From assembly GCF_000423605.1 (NCBI RefSeq), contig NZ_AUIH01000033.1, positions 1 through 47,269 on the forward strand: DNA of 47,269 nucleotides, in the 5' to 3' direction. Source of the stretch: Saccharospirillum impatiens DSM 12546 (GTDB lineage Bacteria > Pseudomonadota > Gammaproteobacteria > Pseudomonadales > Natronospirillaceae). Positions within the stretch are counted from its first letter, which is position 1. Each line of letters opens with the position of its first letter. Below, in pieces: positions 1-9,073 of the stretch. Under the pieces are notes generated by a model, which ran no database searches, was not told the origin of the DNA, and saw nothing but the letters and a program-made list of their open reading frames with translations. The position numbers and the translations under genes are program-made.

Positions 1-132
1 ATCCGGCTAAAGCTGTGTAAGGTGGCGGCCATCGTCATACACAATACGCGCCGAATTCGCTTCCTGCTGCCCAGTCATTACCCATATCAAGGACTGTTTG
101 AAACCGCACTGAACAACCTGAACTCGACATAG
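1..132 (+). pseudogene. C-terminal end of an IS1380-like transposase (cut by window edge)
   Basis: An open frame enters from the left edge and stops with TAG at 130-132, giving 43 residues. The stretch includes RLKLCKVAAIV, RRIRFLLPSHYPYQ and LFETALNNL. This pattern (basic RLKL, then RRI, then an SSYPYQ-like turn and a leucine-rich last helix) resembles the C-terminus of IS1380-family DDE transposases. Only the tail is visible, so it is unknown whether the upstream gene is intact. It is convergent with the TIR-like gene at 267-605, and its element probably ends in 133-266. The family call rests on remembered patterns in a short segment. An IS4-type transposase is the main alternative. Confidence 0.55.
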
Positions 133-151
133 CCATAACCAGTGCTGACCC

Positions 152-188
152 GGCACACTTTAAACAACGGGGTAAGGGGAAGTGTGCC
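152..188. repeat. Hairpin just downstream of the transposase tail
   Basis: GGCACACTT at 152-160 and AAGTGTGCC at 180-188 form a perfect 9-bp inverted repeat with a 19-nt loop. There is no T-tract on either strand, so it is not a convincing intrinsic terminator. It may belong to the end of the insertion element. No other feature was recognised between 133 and 266, and no attC site was found there although the cassette gene at 267-605 would normally be followed by one. Confidence 0.4.
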
Positions 189-266
189 TGAAAATCGGGA
201 ATCCGGGTCAAAATCGACCTGTAGCTGTGGAGCTGCTCGAAAACATTCAACAAATTCTATGCAGTG

Positions 267-605
267 CTACTTTAGGCTGTTTGGTGAAATATCCGGGCTA
301 GAACCATCCAGGTTTATTCCTATGATAGTACAATCTTTTTCTATAGCAACCTCCGCTTCCCACCTCACATACTTATGTTTGCTTCTAGTGTCCTGTCCAA
401 TGAGCAATAGATACTTTCCGGCCAAATTGATTCTCTCTCGACATTTGCGCTTGATATAAGCTTCGTCTTCTGAATTAACTTCAGATTGAAGCTGGCAGCT
501 CGCAAAGTTGAAGTCAATACTCTTATTGGCCTTCCAGGCTTGCATGAGTCGATAATAGTGAATGTCTGTACTGCTAAATCCAACAAATGCTCTTGGCAAC
601 CCCAT
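267..605 (-). CDS. ThsB-like TIR-domain protein (MTH538/DUF1863 type), cassette gene
   Basis: This 112-residue protein is a single TIR-like domain. It starts with the AFVGFSSTD strand-loop, continues with VNSEDEAYIKRKCRERI and KYLLLIGQDTRSK, and ends with VRWEAEVAIEKDCTIIGINLD. This order (GFSS, a helix with YIKRK.RERI, LLIGQDT, W-E) is that of the MTH538/ThsB family. In Thoeris defence, ThsB proteins detect phage and make a nucleotide signal for a ThsA effector. The start is fixed by an AAGGAG ribosome site about 6 nt before the ATG. The attC core at 622-628 lies just upstream, so the gene begins right at a cassette boundary. No ThsA (SIR2 or SLOG) gene is visible. The nearest candidate partner is the ATPase-TIR gene upstream. 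Family membership looks good; a role in defence is inferred. Confidence 0.8.
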   Translation of the reverse strand: MGLPRAFVGFSSTDIHYYRLMQAWKANKSIDFNFASCQLQSEVNSEDEAYIKRKCRERINLAGKYLLLIGQDTRSKHKYVRWEAEVAIEKDCTIIGINLDGSSPDISPNSLK

Positions 606-621
606 GGTTTTTCTCCTTCAC

Positions 622-670
622 GTATAACGCCCGCAATCACGAGCCTGTCGCGTGGATTGCATTGTTATGA
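622..670 (-). other. attC-like recombination site of the ATPase-TIR cassette
   Basis: Read on the minus strand, the site starts with TCATAAC (670-664), has arms GCAATCCACG and CGTGATTGC, and ends with core GTTATAC (628-622). The outer pentamers ATAAC and GTTAT are complementary. The inner arms pair perfectly except for one extra C, as expected of the extrahelical bases of attC hairpins. The TAA stop codon of the ATPase-TIR gene lies inside the first core, a common attC arrangement. Immediately after the second core come the ribosome site and start of the next gene. At 49 bp it is slightly shorter than usual attC sites. Confidence 0.7.
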
Positions 671-2134
671 ATTTCTGAGTTTGTCTTCGAGTTTGTAGAC
701 AATCTTATCTGTGACTAGCTCGGAATTACCCCAATCAAATTCCTTGAAGTCTATGCCCACTATATCCTTGGGAATTCCTATGAAAGGAGTATCGTCCAAG
801 TAGATGGGAATCACAGCGGCATCCTCTACACGCGGCGTAAAACACTCCCTCTCGAATGTTGGCCAAATCTTCTCTGCATGATGAGAGTCGAGCAAACAAA
901 CAACATATCTTGCCTTACTACCGAAAATATCCTTGAATTGCTGAGACCAAGCCGTACCAAGGTAATTAGCTTCATAGTACTGATCGTAAAAGACTGTACA
1001 GTCTAGAATTTCGAGGAGATCGGCAATCGTTTTGGCAAGCACTCTACATTCACCGGCGAAAGAAATTGCAAAATCCCAATCAAAAGTTTGCGGATCGTCC
1101 CTAAAACCACAATCCTTACGCATATTCTCCCAATCGAGATGCTGTAGATAGTAAAAGAACGCCGGATCTTCAATTGCGAATGTCTTGGTATCAGGATTGT
1201 AGTAGAAGTAGCGATCACAGATAGGCTTCGACTCCAGCACGATAGTGATGCGCCGCTCCTTAATATTATTGATACTCCCTCTTACGTCGGGGTTAGCATT
1301 TGCCAACTCGTTGAGGTCTGCGATTGAACTCCTCTGCGCCGCTATCAGGCGAAGTAGTCGAAAGTAGGGATCGTTCGTTGGCCGGAAGCGCTTCCCGCGC
1401 GCAAACTCCTTCACTGGCTCTCTATAAGAATGCTCAAGCCGTGCGATAATACGAGCCCGAACATCATCTTGCAGGTAAGGTAATCTCGTTTGAGAATCTT
1501 CAGTCTCGAGTATGTCGTGGCTAAGGCAGATCGCTTGACACGTCAACTGCGTCAGCCAATAGTCCCCCTCGGTCTCGGCAAAGATGGACTCTTTGTCCTC
1601 CAGCAATACGTTTAATTTCTCTTCTCCTCGACTAATCATCCTTAGCGAGATGTCTTTATCGGCAGGCTGTATCCGGTGAATACCGCATCGCTTAGCAATG
1701 TCATGAACAAGAAGAATAAGTTCACTGCCAACCTTATTGATACCAATGAGTACTAATTTAGGATGTGCTGCAGCGTCGAAATTTTCGGCAGCGACTTTTA
1801 CCAGATCGGCAATTTGTGCCTGTACGTTAGCGTCCAGTCGATGGAAATCATCGATAATCCACTTGCCTTGGAGAGTTCCTTCTGCAATTGCTAGAATATT
1901 TGCCATATCACTAGCCTTACGCGCAGAGAGGTAGCCAAAGTCTCCATGCGGGAAGGCATGCTCTATAATCTTCTTCGCGACGGTTGTCTTGCCCGTACCC
2001 GATTGGCCCTCAATGATCGTGGGCTTACCCGTATTACGTATATCGACGAATATCTCGTTGTAGTTTGGCGGTTTGACGAAGGTGAACTCCGGTACCCCCT
2101 CCGTTCGGAATACCTCTTCTACTGGGTACTTCAT
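665..2134 (-). CDS. P-loop ATPase with C-terminal TIR domain, cassette gene
   Basis: The 489-residue protein has two parts. Residues 30-200 form a P-loop ATPase with Walker A GQSGTGKT (43-50) and Walker B IIDDF (93-97). A helical region follows. Residues about 351-465 are a TIR domain of the kind that begins DFAISFAG, continues VFYDQYYEAN and KARYVVCLL, and has a W...E segment (IWPTFERE) where NAD-cleaving TIR domains carry the catalytic glutamate (E428 is the best candidate). ATPase-TIR proteins of this sort are typical of abortive-infection defence, with TIR cutting NAD or making a signal after target sensing; that role is inferred. An upstream in-frame ATG at 2161 exists, but AGGAG sits 7 nt before the ATG at 2134 and the earlier start would lie inside attC. 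The gene fills a cassette of about 1.5 kb between two attC sites. Confidence 0.8.
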   Translation of the reverse strand: MKYPVEEVFRTEGVPEFTFVKPPNYNEIFVDIRNTGKPTIIEGQSGTGKTTVAKKIIEHAFPHGDFGYLSARKASDMANILAIAEGTLQGKWIIDDFHRLDANVQAQIADLVKVAAENFDAAAHPKLVLIGINKVGSELILLVHDIAKRCGIHRIQPADKDISLRMISRGEEKLNVLLEDKESIFAETEGDYWLTQLTCQAICLSHDILETEDSQTRLPYLQDDVRARIIARLEHSYREPVKEFARGKRFRPTNDPYFRLLRLIAAQRSSIADLNELANANPDVRGSINNIKERRITIVLESKPICDRYFYYNPDTKTFAIEDPAFFYYLQHLDWENMRKDCGFRDDPQTFDWDFAISFAGECRVLAKTIADLLEILDCTVFYDQYYEANYLGTAWSQQFKDIFGSKARYVVCLLDSHHAEKIWPTFERECFTPRVEDAAVIPIYLDDTPFIGIPKDIVGIDFKEFDWGNSELVTDKIVYKLEDKLRNS

Positions 2135-2145
2135 TGTTTTCTCCT

Positions 2146-2223
2146 GTATAACGCCGTTCATAACCGGCGCGGCCGTCGGCCGTGTCCGGCGCCGAAGGCG
2201 CGAAGTTCATGACTTTGTTACGT
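2146..2223 (-). other. attC-like recombination site of the HEPN/HTH cassette
   Basis: Read on the minus strand, the site begins with ACGTAAC (2223-2217) and ends with GTTATAC (2152-2146). Between them are partly complementary arms (GTCATGAAC with GTTATGAAC, and CGCGC-rich inner arms) with unpaired bases, as in folded attC sites. The left core starts 2 nt after the TGA of the small HTH-like gene, and the right core is followed directly by AGGAG and the start of the ATPase-TIR gene. ACGTAAC is the exact reverse complement of the GTTACGT at 3047-3053 in front of the HEPN gene. That is expected if both ends came from one circular cassette. Confidence 0.72.
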
Positions 2224-2224
2224 G

Positions 2225-2449
2225 TCATTTGATAAGTACATACTTAGCTAACTTTCTTCCTTTACTGATTTCCGTCCCGTACGAAACATCAATACCGGCA
2301 TGCCTCGCTATTTCTGTTGGTGATGTTCCGCATGACGTAATTTCTTTTGCAAAACGAATTCCAAAAAGATGAATATTTGATACTTTCTCCCCGTCCTTAG
2401 CAGTAACGTACATATCGCTAAGAATCTCTCCCAATGTCTCCGGTTTCAT
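2225..2449 (-). CDS. Small HTH-like domain protein, partner of the HEPN-like gene
   Basis: This 74-residue protein includes LGEILSDMY, IHLFGIRFAKEI, SPTEIARHAGIDVSY and GTEISKGRKLAKYV. The segment TEIARHAGIDVSYGTEISKGRKLAKYV reads as a helix-turn-helix with a basic recognition part. It resembles a family of short HTH-like proteins often annotated as hypothetical; I do not know a proven function. Its ATG overlaps the end of the HEPN-like gene by 4 nt (ATGA), so the two are translationally coupled. It is followed within 2 nt by the attC site. A toxin-antitoxin style pair, with this as the DNA-binding or antitoxin part, is a hypothesis. Confidence 0.65.
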   Translation of the reverse strand: MKPETLGEILSDMYVTAKDGEKVSNIHLFGIRFAKEITSCGTSPTEIARHAGIDVSYGTEISKGRKLAKYVLIK

Positions 2450-3021
2450 TTGTCAGCTCCTAATCCTAATGCTCCGGGATCACGCCCATAAAAGACATCG
2501 GTGGCACGCTCCCAATATTTATATATATTTACTCTGGTGTGTATTAAAAGTTCACTAATTTCCTGTAGTGCTTCGGGAGTAAACTGACGATACTCTTGCC
2601 TCATTCCCGTCTTCGACATTTTCAATCCAACGTACGTGTATCCCTCGTCGTCTGTCGTTTCCCAATCAGCATGTACTATTAAGTTACGGAGCCGTATGGA
2701 ATCTCCAAGGTCGTTTAGAAGCTTTCCATAACCCTCTACTTCTGACCCGATCTGTAGATGTAAGTCATCACAGAATCTTTTAAATAGTTCTACCTTTGCG
2801 CCAACACTCATTTTGTTCAGAACGATAAGACCCATTGAGTCAGTGCGGTCTGTAAAATTTTCACACAGCACATGGTCTAAGGTGCTTTCAAGGCTATTAA
2901 AGAACATGACAATGCAGCCGATCATCGACAAAGCATCGTCAAGATGACCCTCAGCTTTGTCATTATTCTCAACGTCAAAGTGGTATAGATGTTGTTCAAA
3001 CTCTTTCAATTTAACTTTCAT
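2446..3021 (-). CDS. HEPN-like protein with RX4H motif, cassette gene
   Basis: The 191-residue protein is predicted mostly helical and has RNLIVHADW near residue 115. This matches the R-x4-H motif of HEPN ribonuclease domains. Other notable stretches are MIGCIVMFFNSLESTLD and VELFKRFCDDL, typical of the long helices around this motif. HEPN proteins often cleave RNA in toxin-antitoxin and abortive-infection systems. The gene overlaps the next one by 4 nt. It is AT-rich compared with the core genes further right. The start at 3021 is the only good ATG, and its ribosome site is weak. I did not recognise a closer named family, so RNase activity is an inference from the motif. Confidence 0.65.
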   Translation of the reverse strand: MKVKLKEFEQHLYHFDVENNDKAEGHLDDALSMIGCIVMFFNSLESTLDHVLCENFTDRTDSMGLIVLNKMSVGAKVELFKRFCDDLHLQIGSEVEGYGKLLNDLGDSIRLRNLIVHADWETTDDEGYTYVGLKMSKTGMRQEYRQFTPEALQEISELLIHTRVNIYKYWERATDVFYGRDPGALGLGADK

Positions 3022-3046
3022 AGATCAGTCTATGACTACCTCAAAC

Positions 3047-3053
3047 ACGTAAC
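3047..3053 (-). other. Upstream recombination core of the first cassette (attI or attC remnant)
   Basis: GTTACGT on the minus strand fits the GTTRRRY-like core where integron cassettes join. It is the exact complement of the ACGTAAC core of the attC at 2146-2223, so it probably marks the 5' edge of the HEPN/HTH cassette (about 901 bp, 2152-3052). A second core-like word, GTTAGGT, lies about 45 nt further upstream on the same strand (near 3091-3097). No clear attC fold surrounds either word, so this may be an old attI site or a decayed attC. Confidence 0.45.
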
Positions 3054-3195
3054 AGCTTATTCATCTTCGCCTCCGCCAGTTATTCCGGCAGATGCGACAC
3101 CTAACCTACAGAGCGCTACTGCTAAAGACTAGCTACTGTGGGCTTTCAGTCAGATTACGTTGCCAAACCTACGTGATATCAAAGCCAGCAAACCC
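3054..3195. other. Gene-free stretch next to the cassette array
   Basis: From 3022 to 3848 there is no convincing gene. Short open frames exist but have no ribosome site or recognisable domain. No integrase gene is present on either strand where intI would be expected (to the right of the first cassette, in the opposite orientation). The features found in this 827-nt stretch are listed separately. In the remainder, 3054-3195 and 3240-3561, I see nothing else to name. Confidence 0.5.
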
Positions 3196-3238
3196 GTCGC
3201 TTGAGACGCTGATATCTGGAATCAGCGTCTCAAGCGAC
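3196..3238. repeat. Perfect 18-bp palindrome with 7-nt loop
   Basis: Positions 3196-3213 (starting GTCGCTTGAG) are the exact reverse complement of 3221-3238, separated by ATCTGGA. All 18 pairs match. Neither strand has a directly adjacent run of T. A second small palindrome, CCGG-T6-CCGG, lies about 7 nt further right. It could be an operator, a strong RNA hairpin or terminator without a classic T-tract, or an end of a lost mobile element. Confidence 0.7.
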
Positions 3239-3561
3239 ACATATTCCGGTTTTTTCCGGTATATACGTCGCGATTCAGTCTCTGACTGCGATGAAGCTTA
3301 CATTCATGTTTGGTGTGTAATGGCTAGAGTCGATTCAACACAAATTCGGAATTTGATGCACGACAGATTGGAGCAACAAAAGTAGGCCTGAGAATCGACA
3401 AGACTCGCTACCGCCCGGCCGGTTACAGGGCACACCAAGGCAGAATAGGTTGTGTTTTCACCTTCTCACTCTGTGACAGGGTTGGCAAGAACTTATTTCG
3501 AGGAGGTGTCAGACGTGTCCGCTCTTAGTTGGGAATGGAGTGTGGTACGCAGGGCTAGGCA

Positions 3562-3659
3562 CCAGCCGGTACCGGGTTTCGCAGCAGGCAGGGATGCCTG
3601 CGGTAGGGCTTGGGGGCAGGAAGCCCCTGCAAGCTCGGGCGAAAGTCGGTACCGGTTGG
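3562..3659. repeat. Y-shaped structured repeat, distant relative of the 113-nt elements
   Basis: The outer arms, 3562-3582 and about 3639-3659, pair over roughly 21 positions, with CCAGCCGGTACCG facing CGGTACCGGTTGG and TTTCGC facing GCGAAA. Two hairpins lie inside: GCAGGCA-GGGA-TGCCTGC, and a second with GGGCTTG facing CAAGCTC around GGGGC-AGGAA-GCCCC. The outer stem, first hairpin with GGGA loop and second hairpin repeat the layout of the elements at 11155 and 22082, although the sequence is largely different. A REP/BIME or MITE-like element is the plain reading. Confidence 0.6.
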
Positions 3660-3716
3660 GGCCGGGTTTTGGCTGGACGCTTTATTCAACAATCTTGAAA
3701 AGAGCCCTCTCCCCAG

Positions 3717-3741
3717 CCCTCTCCCATGGGATGGGAGAGGG
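3717..3741. repeat. Perfect 11-bp hairpin CCCTCTCCCAT
   Basis: CCCTCTCCCAT (3717-3727), loop GGG, and ATGGGAGAGGG (3731-3741) pair perfectly. An extra CCCTCTCCCC lies just upstream. Short C/T-rich palindromes of this type are common dispersed intergenic repeats in proteobacteria. Without a T-tract it is not a standard terminator. Confidence 0.6.
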
Positions 3742-3790
3742 AGCGATTAGTTGGTGGAATTCTGTGGTTGGTTTGGTTTCTGTCGCGCAT

Positions 3791-3824
3791 AAAAAAGGCC
3801 GGATGCCCTTTTTGGCATCCGGCC
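3791..3824 (-). terminator. Intrinsic terminator of katG
   Basis: On the minus strand GGCCGGATGCC and GGCATCCGGCC form a perfect 11-bp stem with a 6-nt loop, followed by six T residues (3796-3791). It lies 24 nt after the katG stop codon in the right orientation. Confidence 0.92.
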
Positions 3825-3848
3825 TTGGTCTTAACCGTTCAGTGCTTG

Positions 3849-6506
<2,658 letters not shown>

Positions 6507-7139
6507 ATGCAAAACAATAATAAAGCGTTGTCCGGCGGCGGCTCGTTGATGCGCCGGGTTGCTATCGGCTTGTTGCGGTTGCTTGGCTGGGAAGTACGCC
6601 CGTTTCCCGATGTCCCCAAAGCCATTGTCGTGGGAGGCCCTCATACCTCTAACTGGGACGGATTTTTGGGCATTACCAGCGGTATCGCGCTGACATTGCA
6701 TGCCCGCTTTATGATCAAAAACAACCTGTTCAAAGGGCCTTTCGGGTGGCTGCTGAGAAAGCTGGGTGGCATTCCGGTTGACCGGGCAAGAGCCGGTGGT
6801 GTGGTCGGGCAAACGGTGGCAGAGTTGAACCTGCATGACCGGATCATTGTCGTGATGACCCCCGAGGGTACCCGCAGTAATGCCGACAAATGGAAAACCG
6901 GGTTTCATCACATTGCTCGCCAGGCAGGCTTGCCGATTGTACTGGCAACGGCGGACTACGAGAAAAAACAGATTTCCTTTCCGCTTGTCCTGGAACCCGG
7001 AGATGACCTCGAAGCCGACATGGAGCGCATTTACGACTGTTTTTCTGAAGTCACACCCCGCCATCCGGATAAGTTATCCCGTCCGGTAAAGGTATTGTGG
7101 GACCAAAAACAGGCCGTGAAGCGATCGGCAGATCACTGA
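6507..7139 (+). CDS. Lysophospholipid acyltransferase family protein (PlsC-like)
   Basis: This 210-residue protein has the acyltransferase signature HTSNWD (H-x4-D) near residue 45, and the second motif PEGTRS about 70 residues later. Together these place it in the PlsC/LPLAT superfamily, which moves acyl groups onto glycerol phosphates or similar acceptors. It is short, begins with a hydrophobic helix (RRVAIGLLRLLGW), and matches the small 1-acylglycerol-3-phosphate acyltransferase-like proteins of marine gammaproteobacteria rather than the main PlsC. AGGAT lies 4 nt before the ATG at 6507; an earlier in-frame ATG at 6435 has no such site. The substrate cannot be told from sequence. It appears monocistronic. 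Confidence 0.8.
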   Translation: MQNNNKALSGGGSLMRRVAIGLLRLLGWEVRPFPDVPKAIVVGGPHTSNWDGFLGITSGIALTLHARFMIKNNLFKGPFGWLLRKLGGIPVDRARAGGVVGQTVAELNLHDRIIVVMTPEGTRSNADKWKTGFHHIARQAGLPIVLATADYEKKQISFPLVLEPGDDLEADMERIYDCFSEVTPRHPDKLSRPVKVLWDQKQAVKRSADH

Positions 7140-7157
7140 GCTACGGCGTTAAATGAC

Positions 7158-7184
7158 TCAAGTTTCTGAACCGCTCGCCGATGC
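7158..7184 (+). promoter_or_regulatory. FliA (sigma-28) promoter of the YjfB-like gene
   Basis: TCAAGTTT (7158-7165), 11 nt, then GCCGATGC (7177-7184) matches the flagellar sigma-28 consensus TAAAGTTT-N11-GCCGATAA very closely. It lies 34 nt before the ATG of the motility-type gene at 7219, a sensible distance for the start of transcription. Confidence 0.85.
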
Positions 7185-7218
7185 AGTAAGCCTGACACAT
7201 TAATCCAATGGAGGGCTC

Positions 7219-7425
7219 ATGAACGTCGGCTCCCTTAGTTCCGTGGCGGCATACTCAAGCGCGCAAGCAACCACCGAGGCGAAACAGGACGCGGGCTTGA
7301 AAACCTTTAAGCAAGCGATCGACATGCAGGCGGATCTTGCGTTGCAATTGATTCAAAGCATCGACCCGGCTCAGTCGTCTGGGTCAGTCGGTAATATTGG
7401 GCAAAACGTGAGCGTTCGGGTTTAG
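7219..7425 (+). CDS. YjfB-family putative motility protein
   Basis: This 68-residue protein starts MNVGSLSSVAAYSSAQ and has a central amphipathic helix around FKQAIDMQADLALQLIQSI, followed by a glycine/serine-rich tail. This matches the small YjfB family, which is often annotated as a putative motility protein and sits in FliA regulons. The family has no enzymatic motif and its exact role is unknown. A strong GGAGG ribosome site precedes the ATG. The sigma-28 promoter in front supports expression with late flagellar genes. No flagellar gene neighbours it here. Confidence 0.75.
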   Translation: MNVGSLSSVAAYSSAQATTEAKQDAGLKTFKQAIDMQADLALQLIQSIDPAQSSGSVGNIGQNVSVRV

Positions 7426-7454
7426 GCTGTTCTGGCGAGCCGGTTTAGGAAGGC

Positions 7455-8306
7455 TTAGCGTGTGTTGGGGCCAATGCCCTGGCGCATCAGCGCCGTGCCC
7501 AGTGCCTGAAAGTACGTATTGAACGCCGTGTTGATGCGTTCCCTTTCCACTCCCTGAGGATAGAGCCCGAGCTTGGCCTCTGGCGATTCCTTCGTGCCTT
7601 TCACCAGAAAATGATTTTTCAGTGGCGAGTCTTGTATAAAGGCTTCGAAAGCCCGGGCTGCCAATTCCTCTGGCAGGCTGAAATACAGGCCGTTCTGGCT
7701 CCGGTCGGCCGCCACCGATTGCTTGAACACCTCACTGGTGCCGTTGCCGGTTTCATTCAGTAAAATCGTATTGAAGCAGTCGAACAGCAACCGGTTGAGC
7801 GGGTGATCGATGGTTGGGCTGTCGGCGAGCCAGGCTGCCGAGGCGAAGCGACCGGCGGTGGCTTTCTTAAAGGCTTTGTCAGAGAGGTAGTGGTCCAGTG
7901 CGTGGAACCATTCATGGGCAATGCTGCCCGGCCCGGCGTTCTTGGCCAGAGCCAGGGTTCGTGTGGCCGGCTCGTAATGGGCCGACACGCCGGGTTGCCC
8001 GCCGCTGCCATAGGTGAGCGACAGAGTGCCGCGCAGCGACAGCAGGTCTGCCGGGCCGTGCAACAACGTTTGCAGATCGGACAACGCATCGTAAAAGTGG
8101 TTGGCCGTTCCGGCCTGTTCTGCTTTGGTTACCCAGCGGCCGATGGTGATGGTGCGCAGGCCAAAACGGCGTTTGACCTCGGCAAAGCCAACGTCGGTTC
8201 CGGCGCGGTGATCCGGGCCATTGCGGTAAAAGTCGCGGTCGAGCAGGCGCTGGGTGTTTGAGGGCTGAATAGGGGTTCTCCGGCCAAGTCTGGTTGCAAC
8301 AGGCAT
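7455..8306 (-). CDS. CLCA_X-family protein with HEWFH metallopeptidase-like motif
   Basis: This 283-residue protein has HEWFHALDHYLS in the middle, an HExxH zinc-site motif followed by a conserved aspartate-histidine. Other conserved-looking parts are FYRNGPDHRAGTD near the start, RRFGLRTITIGRWVT, and LPEELAARAFEAFIQD near the end. It resembles a little-studied family called CLCA_X in marine gammaproteobacteria. There is no signal peptide. The start at 8306 is chosen because it precedes the conserved part and does not run into the divergent trpG; its ribosome site is weak, and a longer frame to 8420 would overlap trpG. The function is not established; peptidase activity is only suggested by the motif. 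Confidence 0.65.
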   Translation of the reverse strand: MPVATRLGRRTPIQPSNTQRLLDRDFYRNGPDHRAGTDVGFAEVKRRFGLRTITIGRWVTKAEQAGTANHFYDALSDLQTLLHGPADLLSLRGTLSLTYGSGGQPGVSAHYEPATRTLALAKNAGPGSIAHEWFHALDHYLSDKAFKKATAGRFASAAWLADSPTIDHPLNRLLFDCFNTILLNETGNGTSEVFKQSVAADRSQNGLYFSLPEELAARAFEAFIQDSPLKNHFLVKGTKESPEAKLGLYPQGVERERINTAFNTYFQALGTALMRQGIGPNTR

Positions 8307-8367
8307 GCATTTTAACCCGTCTTGATTCACACTGTCGCCCGCCCCGTCCGGAACAGGTACCCCTAAC

Positions 8368-9018
8368 ATGTCGCTTGCGTTGCCCCGCGTGGTCATGATC
8401 GACAACCACGACTCCTTCACCTATAACCTGGTTCACTACCTGCAAGAGCTGGGTGCCGAGGTTAGTGTGGTGCAAAGCGACACAGCGTCACTGGCCGAGC
8501 TGGAAGCGCTGTCGGCCGATGCGCTGATGATCTCCCCCGGCCCCTGTACGCCCAATGACGCCGGTATTTCAATGGCGGCGGTCCGGCATTTCGCTGGCAC
8601 TATTCCGATCTTGGGTGTGTGCCTGGGGCATCAGTGCATTGGCCAGGTATTTGGTGCCGCCGTGGTGCGGGCTGGCCGGGTGATGCACGGTAAAACATCC
8701 CTGGTTCACCATACTGGGCGCGGTGTGTTTGCCGGCCTTGAGAATCCGTTTCAGGTGACGCGCTATCATTCGCTGGTGATTGGTCAGTCCGCCTTGCCGG
8801 ACAGCCTGGAAGTCACCGCCTGGACGGAGAGCCCGGATGGCTCGGTCGAGGAGATCATGGGCGTTCGGCACCGAACGCTTGCTGTGGAAGGGGTTCAGTT
8901 TCACCCTGAATCGATTCTGACCCATCATGGCCATGCACTGCTGGCCCGGTTTCTGGGTGTGCCATTGCCCGAAGCCCTGGCGGCGGCTCCGGGGCCTGAT
9001 CAGCCAGCGGCAATCTGA
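8368..9018 (+). CDS. trpG: Anthranilate synthase glutamine amidotransferase subunit
   Basis: This 216-residue class I glutamine amidotransferase supplies ammonia to the anthranilate synthase large subunit in tryptophan synthesis. It starts [16 protein letters not shown] after a short leader, has the catalytic cysteine in [11 protein letters not shown], and the histidine and glutamate in VQFHPES. The gene is followed by trpD and trpC. trpE is not here, as in Pseudomonas where trpGDC is separate. Such subunits often also serve p-aminobenzoate synthesis (PabA), so a dual role is possible. An alternative start at 8395 would remove nine residues. Confidence 0.93.
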   Translation: MSLALPRVVMIDNHDSFTYNLVHYLQELGAEVSVVQSDTASLAELEALSADALMISPGPCTPNDAGISMAAVRHFAGTIPILGVCLGHQCIGQVFGAAVVRAGRVMHGKTSLVHHTGRGVFAGLENPFQVTRYHSLVIGQSALPDSLEVTAWTESPDGSVEEIMGVRHRTLAVEGVQFHPESILTHHGHALLARFLGVPLPEALAAAPGPDQPAAI

Positions 9019-9073
9019 TATAGTGTTGCAAAACTGAACCTCCCCCCTATTACCCTGACCCGCAGGAGCGAGC

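Noticed and set aside
3092-3385. 97-codon plus-strand open frame near the palindrome
   Set aside because: No ribosome site, no recognisable domain and an unusual composition; it runs straight through the perfect palindrome.
8307-8367. trp attenuator or leader peptide upstream of trpG
   Set aside because: The 61-nt gap to the divergent gene has no run of tryptophan codons and no terminator pair.
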